From: Saccharophagus sp. K07
GTDB taxonomy: Bacteria; Pseudomonadota; Gammaproteobacteria; Pseudomonadales; Cellvibrionaceae
NCBI RefSeq assembly: GCF_014336955.1
Contig: NZ_QRAI01000001.1
Location: forward strand, 1,178,001-1,242,000
Direction of reading: 5' to 3'
DNA length: 64,000 bases
The position numbers and the translations under genes were made by a program. Positions 37,334 through 46,608 of the stretch are shown here, piece by piece; positions within the stretch are counted from its first letter, which is position 1; every line of letters begins with the position of its first letter. The notes below the pieces were generated by a model that saw only the letters and a program-made list of their open reading frames with translations, was not told where the DNA came from and made no database searches.

Positions 37334-38278
37334 ATGGCAACCAATTCACAGCTGGCGTTTGTGTTTCCTGGACAGGGTTCACAGCAGATCGGCATGTTGG
37401 CGGACATAGTCGAAAAGTGGCCAGCCAGCTCAGCGACTTTTGCTGAGGCTAGTGATGCGCTCGGTTACGACTTGTGGAAGCTGATTCAAAGCGGTACGCA
37501 AGAAGAACTGAATTTAACGGAGAACTCACAGCCTGCGCTGCTCGCGTGCAGCGTGGCCATCTGGCGCATCTTTTGTGCGGAAACATCTGTGCGCCCTGCG
37601 CTTTTATCCGGCCACAGTCTCGGTGAGTGGTCCGCTCTCGTAGCTGGCGGAGTGCTCGACTTTCAAGACGCTATACGTTTGGTGCGCTTGCGCGGCCGCT
37701 ACATGCAAGAGGCTGTTCCAGTTGGCGTTGGCTCCATGGCGGCCATTATTGGCCTTGCAGATGAAGAGATCGAACGTTGCTGTAATGAAGCTCAAGAGTC
37801 TCAGGTAGTTAGCGCGGTAAATTACAACTCGCCGGGTCAGGTCGTTATTGCGGGCCATGTGGACGCGGTCAATCGAGCTATCGAATTGTGCAAGGCTGCG
37901 GGCGCCAAGCGTGCCTTGCCATTGCCAGTCAGCGCGCCATTTCACACCAGTCTGATGCGTCCTGCGGCAGAGCGTCTGGCTTCTCATTTAGCGGAAACCA
38001 CCTTTAATGCGCCTGCCATCCCGGTCGTACACAATGTAACGGCTAAAACCGAGCAGGATCCTGCCATTATTCGCAATCTCATGGTGGAGCAGATCTATTC
38101 GCCCGTTGGTTGGGTTGCCTGTGTCAACTCACTCAAAGCGAGTGGAGTTACCAGCGTAGTGGAGTGCGGTCCTGGAAAAGTTCTTTCCGGATTGGTGAAA
38201 CGAATTGATAAAGAGCTTTCTACCGACTCTACGGACAGCGTCGACGCGTTGACTCAAGTCATCCAGAAGCTTTCATAA
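37334..38278 (+). CDS. fabD: Malonyl-CoA-ACP transacylase
   Basis: Moves malonyl from CoA to ACP to feed fatty-acid elongation. 314 residues from the ATG at 37334, preceded by GAGGTGATC that includes the plsX stop. LAFVFPGQGSQQIGML, the active-site serine in LSGHSLGEWSALV, the arginine of RLVRLRGRYMQ and the histidine in VSAPFHTSLM are all in place. Confidence 0.97.
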   Translation: MATNSQLAFVFPGQGSQQIGMLADIVEKWPASSATFAEASDALGYDLWKLIQSGTQEELNLTENSQPALLACSVAIWRIFCAETSVRPALLSGHSLGEWSALVAGGVLDFQDAIRLVRLRGRYMQEAVPVGVGSMAAIIGLADEEIERCCNEAQESQVVSAVNYNSPGQVVIAGHVDAVNRAIELCKAAGAKRALPLPVSAPFHTSLMRPAAERLASHLAETTFNAPAIPVVHNVTAKTEQDPAIIRNLMVEQIYSPVGWVACVNSLKASGVTSVVECGPGKVLSGLVKRIDKELSTDSTDSVDALTQVIQKLS

Positions 38279-38295
38279 CTCTTTGGAGCACAGAT

Positions 38296-39036
38296 ATGTC
38301 AGATAAAAAAATCGCTTTGGTAACAGGGGCGAGCAGGGGAATAGGTGCGGCAATTGCGTCGCGTTTAAGCAAGGCGGGTATGGTTGTCATAGGGACAGCC
38401 ACTACAGAAAGTGGTGCCCAGCAGATCGATGAAAGACTGAAAGCCGAAGGCAATGCTGGACGTGGCATGGTCCTCAACGTGACCGATGCGGATTCAGTCA
38501 GTCAGCTTATCGAAACGGTAACCAAGGAATATGGCGTAATCACAGTGCTGGTGAATAACGCGGGTATTACTAAAGACAATTTGCTGATGCGCATGTCAGA
38601 TGAAGAGTGGTTTGACGTGATCAACACCAACCTCAGCGCAGTTTACCGCCTGAGCAAAGCTTGTTTGCGCGGTATGCTGAAGGCGCGTTGGGGAAGAATC
38701 GTCAACATCAGCTCCATCGTTGGCGCCATGGGTAATGCCGGTCAAACCAACTATTCTGCGACCAAAGCCGGTGTTATGGGCTTTACCCGTTCGTTGGCAA
38801 AAGAAATCGGGTCTCGCAATATTACGGTCAATGCGGTGGCGCCTGGATTCATTGATACGGATATGACTCGCGCACTGCCGGAAGAGCAGCGCCAGGCTCT
38901 GGTTCAAGGGATCGCTTTGGCGCGTTTGGGGCAGCCGGATGAAATTGCCAGTGTTGTTGAGTTTTTGTGCAGCGATGGCGCCGCTTATATCACTGGGGAA
39001 ACCATCCACGTAAACGGTGGATTGTACATGTCATGA
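38296..39036 (+). CDS. fabG: 3-oxoacyl-ACP reductase
   Basis: NADPH-dependent short-chain reductase of the elongation cycle. 246 residues with TGASRGIG cofactor loop, VNNAGITKDNLLMRM, and the serine-tyrosine-lysine triad in NISSIVGAMGNAGQTNYSATKAG. It ends GGLYMS as in other FabG proteins. It follows fabD by 17 bp. A weak hairpin (GACC-GGGG/CCC-GGTC at 39034-39053) after the stop lacks a T run. Confidence 0.97.
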   Translation: MSDKKIALVTGASRGIGAAIASRLSKAGMVVIGTATTESGAQQIDERLKAEGNAGRGMVLNVTDADSVSQLIETVTKEYGVITVLVNNAGITKDNLLMRMSDEEWFDVINTNLSAVYRLSKACLRGMLKARWGRIVNISSIVGAMGNAGQTNYSATKAGVMGFTRSLAKEIGSRNITVNAVAPGFIDTDMTRALPEEQRQALVQGIALARLGQPDEIASVVEFLCSDGAAYITGETIHVNGGLYMS

Positions 39037-39085
39037 CCGGGGATTTCCCTGGTCAAAACGGCAGTAAACCTGTATTCGGGGTGTA

Positions 39086-39108
39086 TTTAAGTATTTAATT
39101 TACTTAAA
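39086..39108. promoter_or_regulatory. AT-rich palindrome upstream of acpP
   Basis: Perfect inverted repeat TTTAAGTA (39086-39093) and TACTTAAA (39101-39108) around a 7-base A/T loop, in the 294-bp space between fabG and acpP. It has no GC core and no T run, so it does not look like a terminator; a regulator site is possible. Confidence 0.4.
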
Positions 39109-39176
39109 AAACCTGGTGCAAGTTACTGTTACGCTTGAAGTTTTATGTCATTGCCAAAGAATTTTCCGGCCATGGA

Positions 39177-39205
39177 TTACAAGTCCAGAAAAATAGCGTT
39201 AAAAT
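39177..39205 (+). promoter_or_regulatory. Possible acpP promoter
   Basis: TTACAA (39177-39182), a 17-bp spacer and TAAAAT (39200-39205), with a GC-rich stretch (GCGCGC) after the -10. The acpP start is 125 bp downstream. A dedicated acpP promoter is usual, and the -10 is good while the -35 is poor. Confidence 0.4.
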
Positions 39206-39330
39206 GCGCGCTTTAGTTGGACCCGTGACCTAGCTGAGCTGCGGGGCATGCAAGGCGGATACGATCTGCCAAGACTGCTAAATGACATACTGCTGATTTT
39301 AATAGAGGCTATTAGGAGCTAATAAACGTT

Positions 39331-39570
39331 ATGAGCAGCATTGAAGAAAGAGTAAAAAAGATCGTTGCCGAGCAACTCGGTGTGAAAGAAGAGGAAGTTA
39401 AGAACGAAGCCTCTTTTGTCGAAGATCTGGGTGCAGACTCTTTGGATACTGTGGAACTGGTAATGGCTTTGGAAGAGGAATTTGAAACTGAAATTCCTGA
39501 TGAAGAAGCAGAGAAGATTACTACTGTTCAATTGGCGATCGACTACATCAACGAGCACTTGGCGTCGTAG
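39331..39570 (+). CDS. acpP: Acyl carrier protein
   Basis: 79-residue acidic carrier of growing acyl chains. S37 in [20 protein letters not shown] carries the phosphopantetheine arm. The start [18 protein letters not shown] is that of gammaproteobacterial AcpP. TAGGAG lies further upstream than usual, 12 bases from the ATG. It has its own terminator, in keeping with very high expression relative to neighbours. Confidence 0.98.
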   Translation: MSSIEERVKKIVAEQLGVKEEEVKNEASFVEDLGADSLDTVELVMALEEEFETEIPDEEAEKITTVQLAIDYINEHLAS

Positions 39571-39596
39571 TTCGCGCGACATCTTAGTTCCTCAAT

Positions 39597-39636
39597 AAAA
39601 GCCGTAACTATGAAAATAGTACGGCTTTTATTTTTC
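39597..39636 (+). terminator. Terminator after acpP
   Basis: Stem AAAAGCCGTA-CTAT / ATAG-TACGGCTTTT with one bulged A and a GAAA loop, followed by a T-rich tail (ATTTTTCC), 26 bases after the acpP stop. Confidence 0.85.
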
Positions 39637-39736
39637 CCCTGAGTGAGCCTGATCTACTTGATGACAATTCGTCATCGTCGCCTGCTGAATTTGCTTCAGT
39701 ATTCCTGTTGCGTCTGGTTAAGTTTGGAGGAGTAAC

Positions 39737-40975
39737 GTGCGCCGAAACCGTGTGGTGGTGACTGGCATGGGCATGGTCAGTCCGTTAGGTCACAATGTTG
39801 CTGATACTTGGGCTGCTGTTCTCGCTGGAAAAAGTGGGGCTGCACCCATCGACACTTTCGATGCGTCCGCCTTCGCGACTCAGTTCAGTGCATCTGTGCG
39901 GAATTTTGATCTTTCTCCGTATCTGTCGGAAAAAGAGGCCCGCAAAGTCGACCCATTTATCCAATATGGAATGGCCGCCAGTATTCAAGCGATTGAAGAT
40001 TCTGGTCTGGTCGTAACCCCCGAAAACGCCGAACGTATCGGTTGTGTCATAGGTTCAGGGATCGGTGGTTTGGGTTCCATCGAAGAAACCTCTATTACGA
40101 TCAAAGAGCGCGGTCCGCGCAGGGTTTCACCATTTTTTGTTCCCGGCTCCATCATTAATATGATCGCGGGCAACCTGTCCATTCGATATGGGTTCAAAGG
40201 AACCAATATTGCGGTTACTACTGCATGTACAACCGGAACTCATTCTATTGGCTTGGCAGCGCGTGAAATCATGTTCGGATATGCGGATGTGATGATTTGC
40301 GGTGGTTCAGAAATGGCGACAACACCAGTTGGTATCGGCGGTTTCGCAGCGGCGCGTGCGCTTTCCACGCGCAATGACGAGCCCACCAAAGCCAGCCGTC
40401 CCTGGGATCGCGATAGAGACGGTTTTGTGCTCGGAGATGGTGCCGGTGTACTCGTCTTGGAAGAGTACGAACACGCAGTTGCACGCGGCGCCAAGATCTA
40501 TGCGGAAGTTGTTGGATTTGGCACCAGTGCTGATGCGTACCATATGACTTCGCCGCCGGACAATGGGGAAGGTGCTGCGCGTTCGATGCTCAATGCATTA
40601 AAGGATGCGGGCTTATCTCCGACTGATGTCCAGCATATCAACGCGCACGGCACCTCGACTCCAGCCGGAGATTTGGCTGAGTGTAGAGCGGTGAAATCCG
40701 TATTTGGCGAGCACGCCTATAACTTGACGGTAAGTTCCACCAAATCCATGACAGGCCATTTGTTGGGAGCTGCGGGCGCGATCGAGTCCATTTTTGCGGT
40801 GCTTGCTATCCGAGATCAGGTGGCTCCGCCGACCATCAACCTGGACAATCCTGATGAAGGGTGCGACTTGAACTTTGTCGCTCATAAGCCCCAGAAACAG
40901 GCAATCAACGTCGCTCTTAACAACTCATTTGGATTTGGCGGAACCAACGGCACTCTCGTTTTTCGCAAAGTCTGA
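39737..40975 (+). CDS. fabF: 3-oxoacyl-ACP synthase II
   Basis: Condensing enzyme of fatty-acid elongation. 412 residues. [13 protein letters not shown] at the start; active-site C164 in [12 protein letters not shown], histidines in [11 protein letters not shown] and [16 protein letters not shown], the E. coli FabF arrangement. The start is GTG with GGAGGAG seven bases upstream. pabC begins three bases after its stop. Confidence 0.97.
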   Translation: MRRNRVVVTGMGMVSPLGHNVADTWAAVLAGKSGAAPIDTFDASAFATQFSASVRNFDLSPYLSEKEARKVDPFIQYGMAASIQAIEDSGLVVTPENAERIGCVIGSGIGGLGSIEETSITIKERGPRRVSPFFVPGSIINMIAGNLSIRYGFKGTNIAVTTACTTGTHSIGLAAREIMFGYADVMICGGSEMATTPVGIGGFAAARALSTRNDEPTKASRPWDRDRDGFVLGDGAGVLVLEEYEHAVARGAKIYAEVVGFGTSADAYHMTSPPDNGEGAARSMLNALKDAGLSPTDVQHINAHGTSTPAGDLAECRAVKSVFGEHAYNLTVSSTKSMTGHLLGAAGAIESIFAVLAIRDQVAPPTINLDNPDEGCDLNFVAHKPQKQAINVALNNSFGFGGTNGTLVFRKV

Positions 40976-40978
40976 ACT

Positions 40979-41839
40979 ATGACGGGCCAAATTCAGCAGC
41001 TGACAATGGTTAATGGTGAATTCACCGACCTGGTGTCAGTAAAAGATCGCGGTTTGGCCTATGGGGACGGGGTATTTGAAACCATGCGTATCAGCTGGGG
41101 GCAAATACCCTTACTCCAATATCATCTGGAAAGGCTTGAGCTGGGGTGTCAGCGGTTGAACATCCCGTATGCTTCAGACTTCGTGCGCGACTCTCTCAAG
41201 CGTTTTTTGAACGCAAAACCCGCAGAAGACCATGCCTCTCTTAAATTGGTGATGACCCGTGGTATCGGTGGCCAGGGGTACTATCCGCCAGAGGGTGGCA
41301 TTACCCAGCCGACATTGATTCTCCAGTCTTCTTCTTTCTCAACCCAAGATCCTCTTGCTGAACGTGGCATCATCTTGCACAGATGTTCTTTCGCGATTTC
41401 CGGCAATACTTATCTGGCGGGGATTAAACACCTCAATCGTTTGGAATATGTGTTGGCAGCGCGGGAAGTTCCGAATACCCCGGAAACCCAGGGTTTACTG
41501 CTGGATGACACGGGGCATGTGGTCGAATCTGTGCATCACAATATCTTTGTGGTGCGTGACGGCACCTTGATCACTCCACAGCTTGAGCGGGTAGGGGTTA
41601 AAGGTGTGATGCGACGCTTCATTCTCGATGACCTGGCGCCGAAATTAGGGCTGTGTGTGGTTGAGGAAAATTTGACCGCTGATTCTCTCAAGCAGGCGGC
41701 TGAAATTTTCGTCTGCAACAGCCTTCGTGGCATTTGGCCGGTGCGCGAGTTTGAAGAAACAAGCTGGCAGGTGCCAAGTCCGGTGACGCAGCGTTTACAA
41801 GATATGGTTCAAACCCTATGGATTAAGGCCAGCGCCTAG
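40979..41839 (+). CDS. pabC: Aminodeoxychorismate lyase
   Basis: PLP enzyme that releases pyruvate from aminodeoxychorismate to give p-aminobenzoate for folate. 286 residues of fold type IV: DRGLAYGDGVFETMRI, PLP lysine in GIKHLNRLEYVLAA, and the ESVHHNIFVV segment. It lies between fabF and mltG, three bases after fabF, as in E. coli and Pseudomonas. The partner subunit gene pabB is 16 kb downstream; pabA is not in the window. Confidence 0.95.
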   Translation: MTGQIQQLTMVNGEFTDLVSVKDRGLAYGDGVFETMRISWGQIPLLQYHLERLELGCQRLNIPYASDFVRDSLKRFLNAKPAEDHASLKLVMTRGIGGQGYYPPEGGITQPTLILQSSSFSTQDPLAERGIILHRCSFAISGNTYLAGIKHLNRLEYVLAAREVPNTPETQGLLLDDTGHVVESVHHNIFVVRDGTLITPQLERVGVKGVMRRFILDDLAPKLGLCVVEENLTADSLKQAAEIFVCNSLRGIWPVREFEETSWQVPSPVTQRLQDMVQTLWIKASA

Positions 41840-41847
41840 ACGAGCCT

Positions 41848-42900
41848 ATGAAGATCAGTAAAGGAAGAGTATTGATATCGGTTGTGCTTTGGTTGCTGTT
41901 AATGGCAGGGCTGGGCACTTTGTTTATGTGGCAATGGCTGCATCGAGAGCATCCCATCCCGGATGAGCACCGTTATCTTCAGGTTGCCAAAGGGGAAAGC
42001 CTGCACAGCGTCGCGCGGCGACTGCATCAGCAGGGATTACTGCGCTGGCCGATGGTATGGCGGCTTTATAGCCGGTTTGTACAACCGGGCTCCATTAAGG
42101 TCGGAGAATATCAACTGGCGGAGAAAGAGTCGCCGATCACAATTCTTGCACTTCTTCAGTCGGGCTCCGTGATCACCTATAACGTCACTTTGGTGGAGGG
42201 GAAAACCTTCGCCGAATGGGTCGATTTGCTGTCCTTGCAGCCTAAACTTCAAGCCTCTTTAGCTTCCAAACCTGTGGAAGAACAGTTGGTGCTGCTGGGG
42301 TTGGACATTGAGCACCCGGAAGGTTGGTTTTTCCCAGACACTTACAAATTTGTCGCTGGCGACACCGATATTTCCATTTTGCGTCGCGCCCATGCGCGTA
42401 TGCGGGAATTGCTGAACACTGAATGGCCGCTGCGCCAGCCGGACTTGCCTTATGAATCGCCATACGAAGCGCTGATCATGGCCTCCATTATCGAAAAAGA
42501 AACAGGCTTGCGATCCGAGCGCGGTGAAATTGCCGGGGTGTTTATCAGAAGGCTTCGACTCGGCATGCGCTTGCAGACAGATCCGACGGTGATTTATGGA
42601 TTGGGGCAAGAATTCAAGGGTAACCTCACACGCAAACACTTGGCGCAGCTAACCCCTTACAACACTTACCAAATCAAAGGCTTGCCCCCGACGCCCATTG
42701 CCATGCCTGGGGCGGAGGCAGTACATGCCGCGCTTCATCCCGAGCCTGGAACGACTTTATATTTTGTTGCAAAAGGGGATGGCTCCCATCACTTTTCGAC
42801 CACTCTTGCGGAGCATAATGAAGCGGTTTCCCGCTATCAGCGCAAACGCATCGAAAACTATAGGTCCGCTCCCGGACCGCAAAAAGGCGCAGAACCATGA
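41848..42900 (+). CDS. mltG: Endolytic murein transglycosylase MltG
   Basis: Inner-membrane enzyme that cuts nascent glycan strands and ends peptidoglycan polymerisation. 350 residues, one N-terminal helix (8-29), a LysM-like region (LQVAKGESLHSVARRLHQQGLL), then the YceG domain with catalytic E216 in MASIIEKETG, LQTDPTVIYG and YNTYQIKGLPPTPIAMPG. The final ATGA is shared with the tmk start. Confidence 0.95.
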   Translation: MKISKGRVLISVVLWLLLMAGLGTLFMWQWLHREHPIPDEHRYLQVAKGESLHSVARRLHQQGLLRWPMVWRLYSRFVQPGSIKVGEYQLAEKESPITILALLQSGSVITYNVTLVEGKTFAEWVDLLSLQPKLQASLASKPVEEQLVLLGLDIEHPEGWFFPDTYKFVAGDTDISILRRAHARMRELLNTEWPLRQPDLPYESPYEALIMASIIEKETGLRSERGEIAGVFIRRLRLGMRLQTDPTVIYGLGQEFKGNLTRKHLAQLTPYNTYQIKGLPPTPIAMPGAEAVHAALHPEPGTTLYFVAKGDGSHHFSTTLAEHNEAVSRYQRKRIENYRSAPGPQKGAEP

Positions 42901-43568
42901 CGTCAGGCGTTCGTCCCGGGCTTTTCCTTACGGTAGAAGGTGTTGAGGGGGTCGGCAAGACCACCAACATGATGTTTATTCGCGAGTGGCTGGAAGCGGT
43001 AGGCGTGCCCTTGTTGTGTACTCGGGAGCCCGGCGGAACTCCGCTTGCCGAAGAGCTAAGAGGACTTTTGCTGGCAAATCGGCAGGAGCCGGTCGACCCT
43101 CATGCTGAGCTATTGATGATTTTTGCTGCGCGGGCGCAGCACCTCAATCGTGTCATTTTGCCTGCGCTGGCATCTGGTACGTGGGTCCTGTGCGACCGGT
43201 TTACTGATGCAACCTACGCCTATCAAGGTGGCGGGCGGAAGTTGCCTGTGGCTGTCATTGAGCAGCTGGAAAACATAGTGCAGCAAGGTCGCCATCCGGA
43301 TAGAACGTTGCTGCTCGATCTTGATGTGGAAACCGGATTGGCAAGGGCGCGCAACCGTGGCGGGCTGGATCGCTTTGAGCAAGAACAACGATCTTTTTTT
43401 GAAGACGTTCGCCGTGCCTATCAGCAGCGGGTTAAAGCAGACCCTGAGCGCTTTATCGTGATAGACGCCAGTCGTTCTCTGGATGAAGTGCAAAGTCAGA
43501 TTGCGGCGGAGCTGACCAAATTGCTCGCGGATTTCAAATCCGCAAATGAAAATGGAGCGGGACAATAA
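42897..43568 (+). CDS. tmk: Thymidylate kinase
   Basis: Phosphorylates dTMP to dTDP. 223 residues; P-loop GVEGVGKTT (15-23), TREPGGTPLAEE, the DRFTDATYAYQGGGR motif and LID region LARARNRGGLDRFEQE. ATGA overlap with mltG. Its last 73 bp overlap, on the opposite strand, the 3' end of the RluA-type gene, so the C-terminal residues of both proteins are encoded in the same DNA. Confidence 0.95.
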   Translation: MTSGVRPGLFLTVEGVEGVGKTTNMMFIREWLEAVGVPLLCTREPGGTPLAEELRGLLLANRQEPVDPHAELLMIFAARAQHLNRVILPALASGTWVLCDRFTDATYAYQGGGRKLPVAVIEQLENIVQQGRHPDRTLLLDLDVETGLARARNRGGLDRFEQEQRSFFEDVRRAYQQRVKADPERFIVIDASRSLDEVQSQIAAELTKLLADFKSANENGAGQ

Positions 43569-44158
43569 ATCGACAGTTTCTTGCCGGTTATGGGGTGATT
43601 GAGCTCCAGTAATTCCGCGTGCAGCATCAGGCGCTCTTCCTGGGTGTCCGGGTCGTAAAGAGCGTCGCCGAGGATAGGGTGGCCCAACGCCAGGCAGTGC
43701 ACGCGCAGTTGGTGAGATCTGCCGGTGATGGGAATCAGATGCAGCAAACTGGCAAATGGCCGCCTCTCTACTACACGGAAAATCGTGTGGGCCGGCTTGC
43801 CAATGTGCCAATCGACTTTTTGTTTTGGGCGATTGGGCCAGTCGCAAATCATGGGGAGAGAAATTTCGCCCGAGTTGGATTGGACCTCGTGCTTTACCAA
43901 TGCGGCATATCGCTTATGAATTTGGCGTCGCTCAAATTGGTGCCCGAGGTTCTTTTGGCTGGCATGGCTGAGCGGAAATAACACTATACCGGACGTCGCC
44001 ATATCCAGACGGTGTACGATTCGAGCATTGGGGTAGAGGGTTCGAACCTGATCAAAAAGATTCTCGTCCGAGCATAACCCTGGTACGCACAGGAGATTTG
44101 CCGGCTTGGCAACGGCGACCAGATGTTCATCGGTATATAAAACTTGCAGCACTGGCAA
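43496..44158 (-). CDS. RluA-family RNA pseudouridine synthase without S4 domain
   Basis: 220 residues. VLYTDEHLVAVAKPANLLCVPG, catalytic D52 in RIVHRLDMATSGIVLFP, then KRYAALV and GRSHQLRVHCLALGHPILGDALY, all RluA-family. The absence of an S4 domain and the short length suit RluA proper (23S U746 and tRNA U32) or a TruC/RluA paralogue; I do not decide. The gene is inserted antisense between tmk and holB, which are usually adjacent, and its end overlaps tmk by 73 bp. Confidence 0.9.
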   Translation of the reverse strand: MPVLQVLYTDEHLVAVAKPANLLCVPGLCSDENLFDQVRTLYPNARIVHRLDMATSGIVLFPLSHASQKNLGHQFERRQIHKRYAALVKHEVQSNSGEISLPMICDWPNRPKQKVDWHIGKPAHTIFRVVERRPFASLLHLIPITGRSHQLRVHCLALGHPILGDALYDPDTQEERLMLHAELLELNHPITGKKLSIYCPAPFSFADLKSASNLVSSAAI

Positions 44159-44222
44159 ACTCGGACTGTGAATGCTGGGCGCGCCATTCTACGCTAGATC
44201 AGTGATTTAACGGAGTCGCTTT

Positions 44223-45209
44223 ATGTCTTTGGTGGGCTTGCTGCCTCAGCCTCCATACCCATGGTTTTCATCCATATGGGATGGTTTCGCGCGTCAGGTG
44301 GAGCAGGACAGGCTGCCGCACGCGCTGCTGCTGGTTGGTCAAAGTGGCACCGGAGCTTTGGATCTTGCCCGAGCTATGGCGCAATACTTGTTGTGCTCGG
44401 CGCCGCAGCTCGGCCGCTCATGCGGGCAGTGTCGTTCGTGCAATATGTTGCGGGCGGAAAGCCATCCGGATCTTCATTGGGTGCTGCCGGAAGAGGGCAG
44501 TCAGTCCATTAAAATCGCCCAAATCCGGGAAATGACAGACTTTATCTTCAATACGGCGCAGCAAGGCGGTCGCAAGCTGGTCATTCTATCTCCCGCTGAA
44601 GCCATGAATGCCAACGCTGCCAATGCGCTTTTGAAGAGTTTGGAGGAGCCGAGCGGTAACTGTGTGTTTCTGTTGGTATCCGAGCAACCGGCGTTTTTGA
44701 TGGCCACCATTCGCAGCCGCTGCGCCCGGGTTCAGATTCATACCCCCAATTTCCAGGAAGCCTTGCAATGGCTGGAGCGCAACCGGGTTGCAAATGCCGA
44801 GCAGCTCCTGGTATCGGCAGGCGGGCGACCGCTGCGGGTGATGGAGTGGTTGGCCAGCGATGTGTGGGGGCAGAAGGATCAATTGCGCCAGGAGCTGCTC
44901 AAGCTGCTGCATGGTGAAGCTAATTTTTTGGATGTGGCCAAAAATATTATGGCGTACGGACCTGTCTGGGCATTGGAACAGATACAGCAGTGGCTGGTCG
45001 ATTCTGTTAAGAAGGGGTTCTCGGACGGGGTTGTGGCTGATCCACTGGTGAATGACCTGGGTCGGGTGACCAAGGCAAGTCTGGTGCGGTGTTATGATCT
45101 GATAACCGCAAAAAAGCGCCTGCTGCTGAGCAGTGCCAACCCTAATCCGCAGTTGCTTTTGGAGGAAATCATGATGGAAATAAAGGATCTTCAGCGGAAA
45201 AGCAGCTAG
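44223..45209 (+). CDS. holB: DNA polymerase III delta' subunit
   Basis: Clamp-loader subunit. 328 residues of the AAA+ fold: RLPHALLLVGQSGTGALDLARAMAQ, a degenerate P-loop without the lysine as in other delta' proteins, four zinc cysteines in LLCSAPQLGRSCGQCRSCNML, then KIAQIREM, NAANALLKSLEEPSGNCVFLLVSEQPAFLMATIRSRC. Normal length. Followed 96 bp later by pilZ, the order found in Pseudomonas. Confidence 0.95.
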   Translation: MSLVGLLPQPPYPWFSSIWDGFARQVEQDRLPHALLLVGQSGTGALDLARAMAQYLLCSAPQLGRSCGQCRSCNMLRAESHPDLHWVLPEEGSQSIKIAQIREMTDFIFNTAQQGGRKLVILSPAEAMNANAANALLKSLEEPSGNCVFLLVSEQPAFLMATIRSRCARVQIHTPNFQEALQWLERNRVANAEQLLVSAGGRPLRVMEWLASDVWGQKDQLRQELLKLLHGEANFLDVAKNIMAYGPVWALEQIQQWLVDSVKKGFSDGVVADPLVNDLGRVTKASLVRCYDLITAKKRLLLSSANPNPQLLLEEIMMEIKDLQRKSS

Positions 45210-45305
45210 ATTGAAAAGTGGCAGATTGGAGCAATCACCATCTGTAGCTTTCTTTTAAGTTTGAAAGTGCGTAAATTTTGACGTCACATTTTTAGAGGTT
45301 CACCT

Positions 45306-45656
45306 ATGGCCGGACTCGGTGGTCCACGCAATGGTATCTTGTCCCTGACGATTCGAGACAAAGCAGTGCTCTACGCTGCTTACATGCCGTTTATTCAAAA
45401 TGGCGGTCTCTTTATCCCGACTAACAAGTCTTACAACCTGGGCGATGAAGTCTTTATGTTGCTCAACTTGATGGACGAGCCGGAAAAAATCCCGGTCGCA
45501 GGAAAAGTTGTCTGGATTACTCCCCGAGGAGCCCAGGGTAACCGCGCTGCCGGTATCGGCGTGCAGTTCAGTGGTGAAGATGACTCCGCCTCCAAGAAAA
45601 TCGAAACCTATCTGGCCGGTTCGCTCGACTCGGACCGCCCGACTCATACGATGTAG
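45306..45656 (+). CDS. pilZ: Type IV pilus protein PilZ
   Basis: 116 residues. The fold is that of the founding PilZ protein: LSLTIRDKAVLYAAYMPFIQNGGLFIPTNKSYNLGDEV and KVVWITPRGAQGNRAAGIGVQF. The RxxxR motif that binds c-di-GMP is absent, as in Pseudomonas PilZ, which controls pilus assembly by protein contacts. AGAGG lies upstream of the ATG. Neighbours holB and tatD match the standard context, so other pilus genes would be elsewhere. Confidence 0.95.
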   Translation: MAGLGGPRNGILSLTIRDKAVLYAAYMPFIQNGGLFIPTNKSYNLGDEVFMLLNLMDEPEKIPVAGKVVWITPRGAQGNRAAGIGVQFSGEDDSASKKIETYLAGSLDSDRPTHTM

Positions 45657-45658
45657 CC

Positions 45659-46447
45659 ATGCTTGTTGACTCTCACTGCCATCTGGATCGTCTCAACCTG
45701 GAACAATGCGGCGGTTCTCTTGCAGCTGCGTTAGACGGAGCAAGGGCGGATGGCATATCCCATATGCTGTGTGTCTGTATCAGCGCCGAAAACCGTCAAG
45801 CGGTGCTGGATATCGCACGCGGTAATCATGGGGTCTGGGCATCAGCGGGTGTACACCCGTCGGATGTCGGTGACGAAGTTGTTTCGGTGGAGACATTGCT
45901 AAGCTGGTGCGACCATCCCAAGGTTGTTGCTTTGGGCGAAACCGGCTTGGACTATCACTACACGGTGGAGAGAGTTAAAGAGCAGAAGGAAAGTTTTATC
46001 AATCACCTTACTGCCGGCGCAGCGCTCGACCTTCCCATTATCGTGCATACCCGGGAAGCTCGCGAGGACACTATAGAGCTTATTCGGGCTCACGGCAGTA
46101 CGGAATCAGCGGGTGTGCTCCACTGTTTTACCGAGTCTTGGGAAATGGCGAAGCAAGCGCTGGATCTCAATTACTACATTTCCATCTCCGGCATAGTGAC
46201 GTTCCGCAATGCGGATGAGCTGCGGCAAGTAGCCAAAAAAGTGCCGGCAGACCGTCTTCTGGTTGAGACCGATTCCCCGTATTTGGCTCCTGTGCCCTAT
46301 AGAGGCAAATCCAATCAGCCGCGTTATGTGCGTGCTGTGGCGGAATTTGTAGCTGAACTCCGTGGTGTTACTTTGGAAGAATTAGCCGGGCAAACGACCG
46401 ATAATTTCTTCCGCTTATTCAAGAGAGCTCAACGGCTTCCTCAGTAA
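45659..46447 (+). CDS. TatD-family metal-dependent hydrolase
   Basis: 262 residues, TIM-barrel. Metal ligands in DSHCHLD, GETGLDYHY, IIVHTREA, LHCFTES and ETDSPYLAP. This is the YcfH type placed after holB/pilZ, a probable 3'-to-5' deoxyribonuclease or D-aminoacyl-tRNA deacylase-like enzyme; substrate uncertain. It starts two bases after the pilZ stop. Confidence 0.93.
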   Translation: MLVDSHCHLDRLNLEQCGGSLAAALDGARADGISHMLCVCISAENRQAVLDIARGNHGVWASAGVHPSDVGDEVVSVETLLSWCDHPKVVALGETGLDYHYTVERVKEQKESFINHLTAGAALDLPIIVHTREAREDTIELIRAHGSTESAGVLHCFTESWEMAKQALDLNYYISISGIVTFRNADELRQVAKKVPADRLLVETDSPYLAPVPYRGKSNQPRYVRAVAEFVAELRGVTLEELAGQTTDNFFRLFKRAQRLPQ

Positions 46448-46585
46448 TGCCTGCTCACCAGTAGTCCGGCAATCACATGGCGGGCTATTTACTAGAAGCG
46501 GGTTTTCGTTAGTGAAATAGCGATTCTTTTTTACCTTCGCATCAACTGAAGGTGTTACTTCAATATTGAGGATGTTTGCATAAGC

Positions 46586-46608
46586 GCACCTTGGTTAACC
46601 CAAGGTGC
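46586..46608. repeat. Inverted repeat upstream of the dUTPase gene
   Basis: Perfect 9-bp arms GCACCTTGG and CCAAGGTGC around TTAAC, 49 bp before the dUTPase start. No T run follows, so it is not a standard terminator; an operator or leader hairpin is possible. A TTGACA at 46622-46627 lies nearby but lacks a good -10. Confidence 0.5.

Noticed and set aside
39034-39060. Terminator after fabG
   Set aside because: A GACC-GGG/CCC-GGTC hairpin exists, but mismatches interrupt it and no T run follows, so I do not call it.
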